Assembly (NCBI GenBank): GCA_027382625.1
Contig: JAJKFJ010021527.1
Coordinates: 1-64,000 of the forward strand
Direction of reading: 5' to 3'
Origin: Tetmemena sp. SeJ-2015
Taxonomy: Eukaryota; Ciliophora; Spirotrichea; Sporadotrichida; Oxytrichidae
Length of the DNA: 64,000 nt
Part shown: in pieces, positions 1-10,729 of the stretch
Numbering within the stretch: position 1 is the first letter of the stretch
Layout: every line of letters begins with the position of its first letter
Program-made: the position numbers and the translations under genes
Notes under the pieces: generated by a model
What the model saw: only the letters and a program-made list of their open reading frames with translations
Told to the model about the DNA's origin: nothing
Databases searched by the model: none

Positions 1-1
1 A

Positions 2-76
2 ATAGAAGTTGGCATCTGCAAGTGGAACGAGGACCTCTGCTTAATAGAAACGAATAGTAATAAAGTGATTGATTGA
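2..76 (+). CDS. possible C-terminal end of a gene entering from the left
   Basis: An open frame from base 2 encodes 24 residues, starting IEVGICKWNEDLC and ending KVID, before a TGA at 74-76. The composition looks protein-like, but it is too short to identify. It could be chance in AT-rich DNA. There is no start because it would run off the window. Confidence 0.2.
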   Translation: MEVGICKWNEDLCLIETNSNKVID

Positions 77-662
77 GGAAATTCAAGTCAATTTTGTATA
101 TTAAATTAAGAATGCATGAATTATGATAAAATAGTTCTCATAGTAAATAAGAAGAGGAATGAAGTGGGTTAATTTTCTAATAAATTACTTTAGCCGAGTT
201 GGAATGAAATCCTCTCAGCTCTTTATTATTGCAAAGGAGAGTTTTAAGGAAAAAAAGATATAATTACAAATTACTGAAAAAATATACTTGCTTCATAAAT
301 ATTTTTGTGGAAATTATTTTGACTTAAATTCATTATTTTTCCCTTTCTTTTATATAAATTTATTGAATCGAATTAAATCCCATGAATATAAGATACCTAA
401 TAAGGTTTTCACCTCAGACTCCTTTAAACTCATGTATTTTGTCGTGACAACACAATCTTTATGCAATTGATTGCCACAATCAAAGACTAAACTATTATTA
501 AAAAAATATAGATCTATTTAAGATTCAGATAAGGCTGAGATGAGAGTTGATCCCCAACTTTAGATTCAAAGTGAAAACTTCGAATTTTAAGTCTATGAAT
601 GTTTCATATCAAATATTCATATTGAAAAAAAATTACATTTCAAAATATCTATTATTCTTTTA
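77..662. other. AT-rich non-coding spacer
   Basis: No frame here shows convincing coding character. It lies just beyond the 3' end of the homeobox gene and is probably germline-limited DNA or untranslated flank. Confidence 0.5.
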
Positions 663-2460
663 TCAAATTTAAATTGAAGTCACAGTCTCAATTCTAGAGT
701 TATCTAGTAGCAGAGTCTTTTAAGAAGCTTGAATATTTTCTTAATGTGCTTATTCCAAAGCATTATTCATGTTAGCCACAGGGAAACCTTCTAGTAAGGC
801 CCCTCCCGCCATAGTCTTCTTTCTGTGGTCCCAGTTCCATTTATAAATCTGGATTCCTTTAGACCAAGCGTATCTGATAGTCTTTTAATGTGGTCCTTGT
901 CCCAGTTATAGCAAACAATTACATTAACATATTCTTATAAGTTGGGGTTTCTATCGAACTCCTCAACAAGGAAATTGTGTTAGAAAAGATTTTTTCTCTG
1001 TCTTCTTCTCTTAATTTTAAAGTCATTTTAGCGCTTATTTTCATCATTCATATTCTCAATAATGAATGGCTGTCCTTCATATGAACCCTCCTCGCAACTA
1101 TTCCCGTAGTAGCAATCTTGCATCGCCTCCCCCTCAAAATTTAGCAATATATTATCATGATTTGGAAAAGTCAGAAAATTTTTGTCTGTGGAAATTTAGA
1201 ATCGATTATTGGCTTTAGTTTTGGTAAAGGTGTATCATAAATGCTCTGCTAGAAATTAGATTCCTGTTTTTTTGCGGAAGATAGATTTTCATCTCTGATG
1301 AATAGTTTGCTTTCATAGAGCTCATTTGGTTTAATCTAGCTAGCAATTCCTGAGAAAACACCTTTCTCAATACCATTCTAACCTTTCGTCTCCTTACTCA
1401 GAGGGCTCGCATTTTCGCTGAAGCTCCCATTAAGAGATTGCTGAAAGCAAGCACTGTCATTGGAAGTACTGACGCTAGTGCTCCTATTTTCTCCTAAATC
1501 TAAGATTTGAGAGTAGGTGGATTAATTTGTGAATATGCTTGCTTTTTTCTATTCACTCTGGACAGTGATTTGCATATGATTTAGTGCTTCACTATTCTAA
1601 GAATCACAAATACAACCATTTATTGAAATCAAGATGGAGCCTTGAGAAGTGATGACTCTCTTTATACTAAGCAGAGAAGCTGTCGATTCTAATTGACTGG
1701 CCTCTTTCGTTTGAACCGTTAATGCTTATGTGGTTCTTCAAGCCAGACTGAGTTGTACCATCTAGGCTGCACTCTTTGATTTCTTAAACTTAAAATAATT
1801 TCCTGTGTCTAACTCTTATAATAGAGTTTAATTTTTTAAGCGAAATGATTTTTTTGGGAGTAGGAAGATTTCGATTTCTTATGCTTAATTTCTTATTATG
1901 AAATTTAATGACGCTTCATGGAGTTAGCACTTCTCCCTCTCTCGCTTCTTCCTCCTTGATAGACTCCAATTGGAATTTAAAAATGTACACATTATTTAGT
2001 ATGCATTATATACGCTTTTATTAAAAAATTTCCCTTTATAATCTGGCCTAGATTAGCAGAGTATTTGTACTTTTAGTTGTGAGAGGAGGGCTTATCTTGC
2101 CTCTTCTTTGTTTTTTGAAGTGAGAGCAAGTGTATTTCTCTCTCGTTGAAGCTCAACTTAGTGGGCTTGATCTAACTCAGAATCGAGGATCTTTACTTCT
2201 TAATTGTTTCATTCTAAATTTTTTCATTTAACATCATATTTAGCAAGGGGAATAATTTTGAGAAGGTTCATAAGTATCATGTTTGAGATCACTCCATTCT
2301 CTGAAGCCAAGAAAGGGTTTGGTTTGTGTGCTGTTGGCTTTTTAAGAACTGGACTAAAAGCTGAGAACTCAGATTAGATAGAGACCAGTGGTGTTGAGGT
2401 TGTGTTTTAAGCGTTAATGGTCGATTGATCAACACATTCTTGATTAGGTGAGACTTGCAT
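663..2460 (-). CDS. homeobox (homeodomain) protein, interrupted by IESs
   Basis: This is a DNA-binding transcription factor of the homeodomain family. The N-terminus is MQVSPNQECVDQSTIN (ATG at 2460). A long Ser/Gln/Asn-rich disordered region follows, then a basic stretch KIKRRRQRKN leading into the homeodomain: helix 1 with LVEEFDRNPN, helix 2 with WDKDHIKRLSDTLGL, and recognition helix IYKWNWDHRKK. WNWDHRKK replaces the usual WFQNRR and has the ciliate look. The protein ends at TGA 663-665. Four IESs are well supported (904, 1555, 1779, 2210). Another probable junction lies near 1170-1180. The frame slips by one base at a GG/CC run near 851 (expected SQIYKW after LKE), which is a mutation or an assembly error. 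Family call is firm; exact exon limits are approximate. Confidence 0.85.
904..939 (-). other. IES, 36 bp, pointer AACT, inside the homeodomain
   Basis: AGTT (AACT on the coding strand) occurs at 904-907 and 940-943. Removing one copy plus the insert joins RNPN to WDKDHIK, the normal loop between homeodomain helices 1 and 2. The insert has no GT-AG ends. Confidence 0.9.
1555..1654 (-). other. IES, 100 bp, pointer AGAGT
   Basis: ACTCT on the plus strand at 1555-1559 and 1655-1659. Excision joins AQYKES to EQKKASIF in the homeobox gene and corrects the frame, which otherwise hits TGA. Confidence 0.85.
1779..1797 (-). other. very short IES, 19 bp, pointer GAAAT
   Basis: ATTTC on the plus strand at 1779-1783 and 1798-1802. 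Excision joins KSQTQE to IKECSLDGTTQ in one frame. This is the shortest IES I traced. Confidence 0.8.
2210..2294 (-). other. IES, 85 bp, pointer AGAATG
   Basis: CATTCT on the plus strand at 2210-2215 and 2295-2300. Excision joins FLASEN to ETIKKQRSSILS in the N-terminal part of the homeobox protein and bypasses a TGA. Confidence 0.85.
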
Positions 2461-2976
2461 TTCGTTTGATTATGAGAGAGTTTAATTATTCAATTGATAC
2501 TCAATAGTTTTAAATCAAAATGGATTTTAGAAAATTTATCACATCAGTTTTAATTGAATTGTGAATAAAAAAGAAGATTAAAATAAATTCCAAATTATAA
2601 AAAGATTACTTTAAAGATAAATTCATTCATCTATACCATGAGTATCATGCATAATTTTAAGATTCACAATGATTTGTATCCTTATTTGTTCATATTAAGT
2701 AATCATTGCGGGTTTATTTGCTATTAAATTTTAAATAATAAACTTACTCATTCGTTCGTTCTTTACTAATCTCCTTCCCTTACAAACTTTCCTACTTCTC
2801 CGCTAGTTATCACATTCTCTTCTAATCTCATTCTCTTACTTGTAGCCAATAAATTAAACATACTAGTTTCTCATTTTGTAGATAGAGCGATATAGTTCTT
2901 ATATTCGAGAAAATAATGATAAATTTATTGCTTAATATCCAATAAATGAAATATAAGATTTCGCTTCCCCTTTTTA
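2461..2976. other. AT-rich spacer
   Basis: I see no gene here. It separates the homeobox start from the EF-hand stop. It should hold the homeobox promoter, but no motif can be named. Confidence 0.5.
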
Positions 2977-5254
2977 TCAAAAGCTGAGAGAAATCTGATC
3001 CTGCCCACAGAACATTTCTAGTAGGTCAGCACCATCCTTATTAAACTTTACTATCTCTTTTAACTCTCTCATCGATATTTCTTAGTCAATGTCGATCTTG
3101 AGGCACTTAAAAATGAAGTGCGCGAAATACTCTGACAGCTGTCTGAAGAATTTTTCGTTATCCTCTCTGTCCTTTTCAGATTCAGCCTCCTTCACTCCAC
3201 TTGAGAAATCTTCTTGCTTCTAGGACTAGGGACTCTAAGCTTATTACTTACTTCTCTTCGATTTTGGAGAGGTAGGACTAAGCTCATCCGTAAACTAGCT
3301 ACCCTTATCTTTCTAATAGGAGCGTGAGGGACTCTCTTGATTTAGACTCTTGAAAGTTCTTGTGCATAGATTATAAATTTCTTCGTAACTCAGGGTTCCA
3401 TTCCCGTCGTCATCTATCAACATAAACAGCCTTTCAATTTTGTCTTCTATGCAATTAGTCTTAAATGAACACACTATTCCCATGAAGCTTTCGAAAGATA
3501 AGCATTCTACAAGTTTATTATAAAATTGAAAACTTACTTGACTTGAGATCTAAATCCTTAGCTATAGTCTAAAAGATTTTAGATACCATCACCTCATTTT
3601 CAAAAATAAGTTAGGGGAACCCATCTTTCTTTAGAGTTTCCATATCAACTCCATCAATTTCAATTCAAACTAATGCATAAATGACTATAATTTGAAGAAG
3701 CTCGTCTTATCTGTTTTCATATTTATAAAATGCTGTCATGAAACATAAGGCAGCATAGTAGGCATAAATCTTGAGGAATTCCTTCCTCTCTAATCTAAAT
3801 TTCTTCTCATAGTGAGGCATCTTCTTTAATATACCTTTGGTGAGGGTCCTTTAGATTTCTTGAAATACTCTTAAGCTAGATTTATCTTGAGCCCTTTGAA
3901 AGTTGTATTTCATGAAGTAGTTCTTGATCTCTTAGTTCTTCCTTTTCCTTTCTTATATTTCCTTTTCAGCTCTTTATTGTGTACTGAGGATAACTTGTTC
4001 TTATTTATCCTTTAAGCCCAAATAGTCTAACTTTTGCCTCTCTTTCAATTTAGCAGTTCTCTTCTATTGTGAATCAATTAGACTTTTTAGCGCTTCTTTG
4101 TTTCTTCCACTTTTTGAATTACTCACTGGTTAAAGTGGATCTATCTCTATATGCTAGAAAGAGCACTTTTAAGGAGAAATACTTTGATTTCTCTCTGAAC
4201 ATGGTAGGGTTGTGTGTACCTCTCTGTCGGTTGCTGTGGGATAATGATATATCTAGTTATTTGATAATCTTTAGATGCTATATCCTTTGTAAGGCAAAGG
4301 AACCTTATCTCCCTAGCTTTGAAATCTTTAAGAGGATGCTTTAAGACTCTGATCCAAGTGATTAAATTTCACTCTTGGAGATTGGCTTGAAAAGGGAATA
4401 AATGCTTTACTTCTATGTGAGCGATCTGAGAATATAGGAGTCTTTAAAGGCTATAGTATGTTGACATTAGTATACTAAGAAAACTGTTGTTCAGTACTCT
4501 TTAAAATGGATTTAAGGGGTTTTAGAGTTCGAGTATTTGAAGCTGCTGTATCTATTGTCTAAAAGTTTGAAGAAGAGTTGTCTTTAAAATCTATGCTTTG
4601 GAAGAGCTTGGGACTTGAGATTTTGTTCATCTCATTCCTAGAATAGTCAGAGGAGAAAATTTTCCTTGGTGAGAGCTGGTCAATATTTTATTTAAGTCTC
4701 TGGTTTTATTCTAGTGCTCCTTTGTTTATTGAAGCTAATCTCCTGTTTGTTAGGTTTCCATTAGAAGGAAGAAATTAGAAAGATTAATCCTCTGTTGAAA
4801 TATCGAAGTAGCTAGCGCTATCAATAGACGACTCCTTCAATTTAGAAATGTTGGTCTTGTATTTGTTCATTCTTCTGTTGAATGCAAAACTCTTCAATTC
4901 CTTGCATTATGAAGGCTATAACAGTATTAATTTGAATGGATTTACCTGATATGTAGATTTAAAAATGGATTAATTTTCAAGATCAAGGGGTTTATTTCTG
5001 TATTTGGATTGCTCAAAATGATTCCTGACATCTTCCTTACTTATAGTTTTGACATTACATTCTAATAAAAAGGGTTTTTTATCTTTCTACTACTGCTGGA
5101 TAGTTTGCTCAAATGAATGGTCTGAATCTTTTTATAATTGATTTCTAATTTCATGAGTTTTGGAGAACCATCTCTTGCTCAGAGAACCCTGCTGCTGGTA
5201 ACGATAATTATTTCTCGATGATAAGCTAGTCGACTATAAGTTGGGATGCATCAT
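2977..5254 (-). CDS. EF-hand calcium-binding protein with long Gln-rich N-terminus
   Basis: The start is the ATG pair at 5254. The first 450 or so residues are low-complexity, rich in Ser, Asn, Gln and Lys, with a Lys/Glu/Gln-rich likely coiled-coil just before the conserved part. The C-terminal part carries an EF-hand loop DDDGNGTLSYEE and a second helical unit (FAHFIFKCL), ending at TGA 2977. An IES at 3656 removes an in-frame TGA. A 31-nt insert at 3507-3537 has GTAAGT and TTGTAG ends and is called an intron, though it could also be an IES with pointer AG. The layout (helical domain, EF-hand, second helix, disordered tail) matches the gene at 38659-39894, so the two are probably distant paralogues. 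It likely senses calcium; its partner is unknown. Confidence 0.8.
3656..3688 (-). other. IES, 33 bp, pointer AAATT
   Basis: AATTT on the plus strand at 3656-3660 and 3689-3693. Excision joins QDELLQ to IDGVDMETLKK and removes an in-frame TGA. Being a multiple of three, it would be hidden without that stop. Confidence 0.85.
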
Positions 5255-5438
5255 TTGATTGATTTTAAAATTTTATTCCATCAAACTTAACTAACTAACT
5301 AACTAAGTATCCTAATTAATCTCTGTGTTCATACTTTACTTCTCAAAATCCTTTTATGAAATTATAGGTTATGAAGCCACTATTTGAACTGATAAGTTCT
5401 AAATTATTTGAAGTTAAACTTATCTAACTAAGTCAATT

Positions 5439-6532
5439 TCAGAAGAATATCTTGTCTAGCTTCTTGAATTTAAGGTCAAGAATAGGGAAAACCTCATCAC
5501 TTTGGGTTTTACTGAGACTCCAGTCGCTTCCCAAATTGAAACCCTTGCCTCTCAATTGATCGTAGGTGCTCTCCTTATGTGAGAATTCTCTGTGCAAGTA
5601 ATCCTGAGCGAAGTCGTGATATATTCTAGTATCTAACACTCTCACAACGACTTGATCAACTCTCAAATAGTATCTCACAAGCACATAGAAGCAGTCCTTC
5701 ATTACTCTAAATCTAACCTGCATGCGAGTGTAACCCTGATCGCCTAGGTCATCCTCATAAAGGAATACTTCTCCAAAGTGAAGAATGGGATTATCTCTTC
5801 CGAGCTTGTCAAGAGGAATAGCATCCTCTGTTGATTCTAATCTCAAGGTTGAATCAGAATCTCTAGGAGTAGATTAAAGTACAAGAGAGGTAGTCTCGCT
5901 TTTGAGTCTCTCAGCGTGATTAGAAATGAGTCGAACGCTGCCCTTGTAAGGTGAGGAATAAGTCCAGTCAGAGATAACTTCAATCTGCTTGAAGTCTTTC
6001 ACCTTGGACATGTCCTTTCCTTTCCAATGCTCAGCCTCTTTGACCTCTATGTTCTTAGGTATCATATCAATTTGATTTAGAGCGAACTCCCCACCCTTGT
6101 AGTTTAAATTTAATCTCTCGAAAACTTGCTCAAGAGAGCGCTCTTTTCCTTCCTCGTCTTGAGCAGACTTGGAGAGAAGTACCTCTCTCTTTGCATAGCT
6201 AGCTAGGGAAAGAGCTTCGATGGGGGCGAATTCCAAAAGGAGATCTTTAGCAGGGTTAACTACAAAGAACCTATTGAAGCCATAGAGTACTTCGGGCATG
6301 CTCATGGTTCCCACTACATCTGAGACTTGATCAAGTTGCTTTGCACTAAACATAGGGTAGTCAGAGTGATAGAAGTCCCAGGCTCCTTGATTGAAATGAT
6401 TTTTAAAAAAAACTATGAGGCGAAATTTAAATGCTGGAATTCAATGTTGTACTAGCACTTGATAACAGTTGCTTATTTGGGGTGCGCATGAGAGTGATCT
6501 TTGCATTCTTCTCCTTAAGATAAGTAATGCAT
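5439..6532 (-). CDS. TIPRL: TIP41-like / TIPRL protein
   Basis: This is a regulator of PP2A-type phosphatases acting in TOR signalling (family knowledge). Hallmarks seen: WTYSSPYKG, then IPLDKLGRDNPILHFGEVFLYEDDLGD, written here in parts as IPLDKLGRDN and VFLYEDDLGD, then MQVRFRVMKDCFYVLVRYYLR, RVLDTRIYHDF and the C-terminal LHREFSHKE. One internal TAA reads as Gln. With the 35-bp IES at 6394 removed, the frame extends to an ATG at 6532 through AHPKQATVIKCQYNIEF and AWDFYHSDYP. The stop is TGA 5439-5441. The length after joining is close to the family norm plus a short extension. Confidence 0.93.
6394..6428 (-). other. IES, 35 bp, pointer CATTT
   Basis: AAATG on the plus strand at 6394-6398 and 6429-6433. 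Excision joins YNIEFQH to FNQGAWDFYH in TIP41. The insert is T-rich on the coding strand and has no splice sites. Confidence 0.85.
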
Positions 6533-6684
6533 ATCAATGTGATATTTTAAATTAAAAATGAAGAGCAGTCGGTGGTTTATTAAGCTGGAGTATCTTTGCT
6601 AGTGTCTGTCTGATTGGAAGATTCCATATCACTTACCAATTCTATCACTTATTATAAATTACTAATTATAAACTAATTTTAATA

Positions 6685-8467
6685 ATGATCGACACCTCTC
6701 AAATTTTTAAGGAAAGTGATCTTGACAAGGGCTTCATCCTCCGAGCGAATGATTAAGTAGCCCGTATAATGAGAGAAATAATCCACAGCAACTCAAGTGA
6801 TCAACTGTCCTTCAGTCGCAAGATGGAAGTCATTAATCTTGATCCTAAGAAGAAAATTTATGGGTAAGCTCTGCCATTTTCTTTATAGCTTTTCAATATT
6901 GGCTAATGAGACCAACTTAATGATTTAACAAATTTTCATCTCTTTAACAATCAATGTGATAACTCTTTCCATGCTTTAGATTAGTAGTTGACAAGAGAAT
7001 ATATCTTGCCTCGCTTTGTGACTTGCCTAACATAGTAGAAGGGCAGAAGACTTTGGACTATCGCACTTTCTACAAGTCTGTAGATGTTGCTCAGATTCTT
7101 TATGTACACAACAAATTTCTGGAGGACTTTGCAGCCCGCTCGCCCGAGGAACTTCTCAAATTTGCTACGGACTATAATCCAGTGCTCGAGGACTAGGAGT
7201 TCTTCAATCAACTTTACCGCAGACAAGAAACTAGGAAGATGGTTGAGGAGATGAAAGCATCTGAGAACTAGCAAGTTGAATACACTCAACCTCTTAAGTT
7301 TAGACATGGACTTGTACCAGTCGCCAAGAATATTAGAAACATCAGACATAAGAAAGAGTAAGTGATTTAAACTTATTATAATGGTGTTTTGTAGATCGAA
7401 TGAAGACCCAAAGCAAGTGCATGCAGTTGAGCACATCTTAAAAGACATTATAGCAAGAATTCAAATAATTATCTCTTCCCAAATTCCATTTATGATTTGA
7501 CTATATTGATGTATAAATTTTGTTGTTTTTATAAACCCCTTTTCTTTAGTACGGATTTGCAGATAATGTGGAGGAAGATTTGCTTGAGTTTGATGACAAT
7601 GGCGATTTGAAGCAAGTTATAAAGGGTGCCAAGGAGAAACGCAAGGAGCCCTAGAGTAGTCTTATCCACCTAGACCTATATAACGATCCAAGCGCAAAGA
7701 GTGAGTCTAACTACTAGGGTTTGAATAATAGCCAGTACAAGAGCGGCCTAGGGTTGGGCCAAGATGGGTAGTCTAGTATGTACTCGATCCCCATTGATTA
7801 AGATGATGGAGCTACCTCTTACAGAGAGGGAGCGGATACTCTTTATAATGAGAATTACAATAGCAACCTCCTGGATTAAAGCGAAGTCATGAATTCCTCA
7901 AACTAGTTTCAACAAGTCAGCTACCCTTAACTTCAAATTCAAAGAGACTAAACTTAGGGAAGTTAACAAGTGAATTATATGTAACAGCAGCAGCCATCAT
8001 CTATGAGCTTTGATGCAAGTAATAGCTAGTATCTCCCCCCTAAAACTGCGTTTGGAGTTGATAATTAGGATGTTGTTATGAATGATCAATAAGAGTAACC
8101 ATACAATTAGGCTTAACCTGAAATTAATTCTTCAAATGGACAAGGAATATTGCCTCAATAAGTTGCTGGAGAGATGAACGTGTAGTTTACATACACAGAT
8201 TATTAGAATATGAAGTAGGATTTGAGGGAAATCAAGTTACTCATTAAGCAGACTAAAAATGATATCAAAGAGGGGATGCAGCAAGGAGTTGATATCATAG
8301 AGCTCAAAGGCTATTTTAGAGATCTTTGCAAGTAAAAGGACGGGATAAAATCCTAGAAGAAAATAGCAAAACGCCAACTCAAAGTATACCTAAGACAAAT
8401 CCAGCCTGCGGCAGACCAGATTCCGCAACAGGAAAACAATGAATAGTATGGCTAGGGCAATAATTGA
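6685..8467 (+). CDS. TAF7: TFIID subunit TAF7
   Basis: This is a subunit of the general transcription factor TFIID. Exon 1 (ATG 6685) encodes GFILRANDQVARIMREII, matching the N-terminal FILRLP-type motif. A 116-nt intron (6864-6979, GTAAGC...TTTAG) leads into RIYLASLCDLPNIVEGQKT, the signature 'KLVDLPCIIE-KT' region, followed by YRTFYKSVDVAQIL and GLVPVAKNIRNIRHKKE (the TPPLKNVRKRRF equivalent). A 37-nt intron lies at 7358-7394. An AT-rich non-coding insert at about 7466-7550 lacks a GT donor and is probably an IES with undetermined pointer. The C-terminus is long, Gln/Ser/Asn-rich, with a helical end (NMKQDLREIKLLIKQTK), stop TGA 8465-8467. It is the only plus-strand gene in the first 29 kb. 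Confidence 0.92.
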
Positions 8468-8639
8468 TCGATAATTTTTTTTTTCCACCAGGGAAGAAAT
8501 TCCCTATACTTGACTTAATTATTGCAAGAAATAAGATCATAAAAATTATAGATTAAGTTTGTTATCAATCAATAACTTAGTGATTGATTAAAAAAATCTT
8601 AAACTAACTATATTTTAAAACATTATAAGCTTTTTTTCT

Positions 8640-10720
8640 TTTTTTTAATTTTTTTTTTTTTTAATTTTTAAAAAACCTTTATTAAAGTGAGTCTGAACAT
8701 ACTCAAATATTTCCCCTTTCCCATTTTTTTTAATTTTCTTATAATGATCATTTTCCCCTTTAAATTAGGGCCCAAAAAATTTGCTTGCCCCTTAGCTTCT
8801 TTTTTTAGGGGAATCCCCCAAATTTTCACCCCTTTTTTGTTAAAAGGGAAAAATTAGCCCCAAAATTTTCCCAGCGCCTTTTTCTCGCCCCAAAATTTAA
8901 AATTCCTTTTAAACATTTTTGCTTTTTTAAAGCCGTTTTGGGGTTTTAAAGGGTTTTTTCGTAAGTTAGGGGATAGTCCCCAACCAAAAGTAGTCTTTGC
9001 TTTTTAATTGTTTTTTTAAAGGGGGAAAGCGGGCTTTTTTTTAATCTTAGGTTTAAAATTTAATTTGAGAAGGGGTGGATGCTGAAAGTAAAAATTGTCT
9101 TTAAAATGAGTGGGGAAAAGGTTGTATTCATGAACCTTAATTGTTGTTTAAAATTCAAACTGGGTTTTTATTGCGATGAATTTCATAAATTTAAAAAGGA
9201 AGCTTTTTAATTTAAAAGGCATCGGGGGAGTAAAAGAAAGTGGGCCCTAAATTAAAACCAAAGAATTTGGCTACAAATTTTTTTTTAAACTATTTTTTTT
9301 TCAAAAAAATTTAAAATTTTTTTTATTTTTTAAAAAAAATTTAAAATTTAGGTGATGGGAATTAAAAAGGAATTTGGGAAACACTGTAAAATGTTTTTAA
9401 AGGATTAATTTAGTTGTATTATTGTGACGAATTTAGGAGAAAAAGCACTTTGTTTTCCCCCAACCCCTTTTTCATCAACTTTTTTTTCATTCTTTAGGTT
9501 CTTTTTTTTAAAATTTTAATCGTCATCCTAGAATGAATTTTAGTAGAAAGGGGAAATGTTGAGAAAGGCTGTTTTTGTCCTTTTTTTTATTTAAATAAAA
9601 GGGGTATCTTTTGTTGATTTTTTTTCTCAGTACAAATTAATAGGGGTTTAAATTGAAAAGGTTTTTGATTTAAAACCCTAAAAAATTTAAAAAGGGGTCC
9701 CCCCTGGGGGGGAAAAATTTTTAGTTTCATTTTGAAAAATTGCCGTTAGTTTTTTGGTTAGTTTTGGTTTTTCCGGGGGGGGCCTTAATTTTCCAAAGGT
9801 TTTTATGGGGCTTTCTAGTGGGGTTTTGTTTTTTAAATTTTGGGTTTCAAAATTTCCCTTTCCTAAAGTTTTTAAATTTTTCCCTAAATTTTGCCCCAAA
9901 ATTAACTTAGAAAAGTTTTCTCCTTAGTTATTACCCCTTTTGATGCCGCTTAAAAGTTTTTTTGTTTTTAAAGGCAGATTTAATTGGCTTTTTATTTAAA
10001 AGTGTCAAAAATCTTAACTAAGGGGGAGGGCTTAGTTTGTTTCTTGTAGGGGTTAAATGGGGATTTTTTAAACCATTTTTTAGATTTCCCCTTTGTTTTT
10101 CATCTCGGGAAAACGTTTCCCTCGTCAGCTTAAAATCCCATCTTTTCCCAAACTTTTAATTGTTTTAAAATTTTAAAAGGCTTTTAATAATCCTTTCTTT
10201 AAATTTGAAAGGAAAATTTTTACCCTTTTAGTCATTTTTCTTTTAATTAAATTTTTAAATTGAAATTTAAATTTTAACTCTTTAAGGAAAAATTTTTAGA
10301 CTTTGGGAGGTGAGAAAAATATCAAATTTTCAAAATTTTATTTTTGGTTTTTTAAATTTTAAAATTAAATTATTAAGAACATTTTTAAAATTTTTAAAGG
10401 GAAATTTAAAGGCAACTTTTTGGTTTTTTAAACTTTATTTTTTCAATTTTCGATTTTTTTCCTTTTTGAAAAGGTAAAACCCTTTCTAAATATTTAGGGC
10501 CAAAGGCCAGTCTTTTTTTAATTTTAATTTTGTTTTGGGGGGTTCATAATTAAAAATTTTTTGGTCCAAAGCCAATTTTGAAATTTTTCCTTTTAAAAAG
10601 GGCCCAGTACCCCCCCAAATTTTTAATTTTGAATTGCGTTTTCCCCCTTTGCAAGCAAGTGGGAAAAAGAAAGTTTAACCCCAAAAGTACCTTCCAAAAA
10701 AATGTAAAAAAGGGAAAATC
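8640..10720. other. anomalous homopolymer-rich tract, probably low-quality assembly
   Basis: For about 2 kb the sequence is dominated by runs of four to ten identical bases (TTTT, AAAA, GGGG, CCCC), quite unlike the DNA on either side. Frames in it encode nothing sensible. The TTLL gene reads cleanly down to about 10,730 and then dissolves into it. The likeliest explanation is uncorrected or poorly called sequence; a genuine low-complexity germline satellite is the alternative. TTTTGGGGTTTT (near 8936) and CCCCAAAA blocks occur and resemble hypotrich telomere repeats, but long runs of these bases are everywhere here. Confidence 0.7.
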
Positions 10721-10729
10721 TTTTGTTTA

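Noticed and set aside
3667..3669. Premature TGA in the EF-hand gene at first taken as a pseudogene mark
   Set aside because: It lies inside a 33-bp IES with a clean AAATT pointer; removal gives a continuous protein.
6981..7448. Minus-strand frame of 155 codons
   Set aside because: Antisense to TAF7 exons with conserved family motifs on the plus strand.
9687..9899. Minus-strand frame in the homopolymer tract
   Set aside because: Only Lys/Pro/Asn runs from homopolymers; the tract has no reliable coding.
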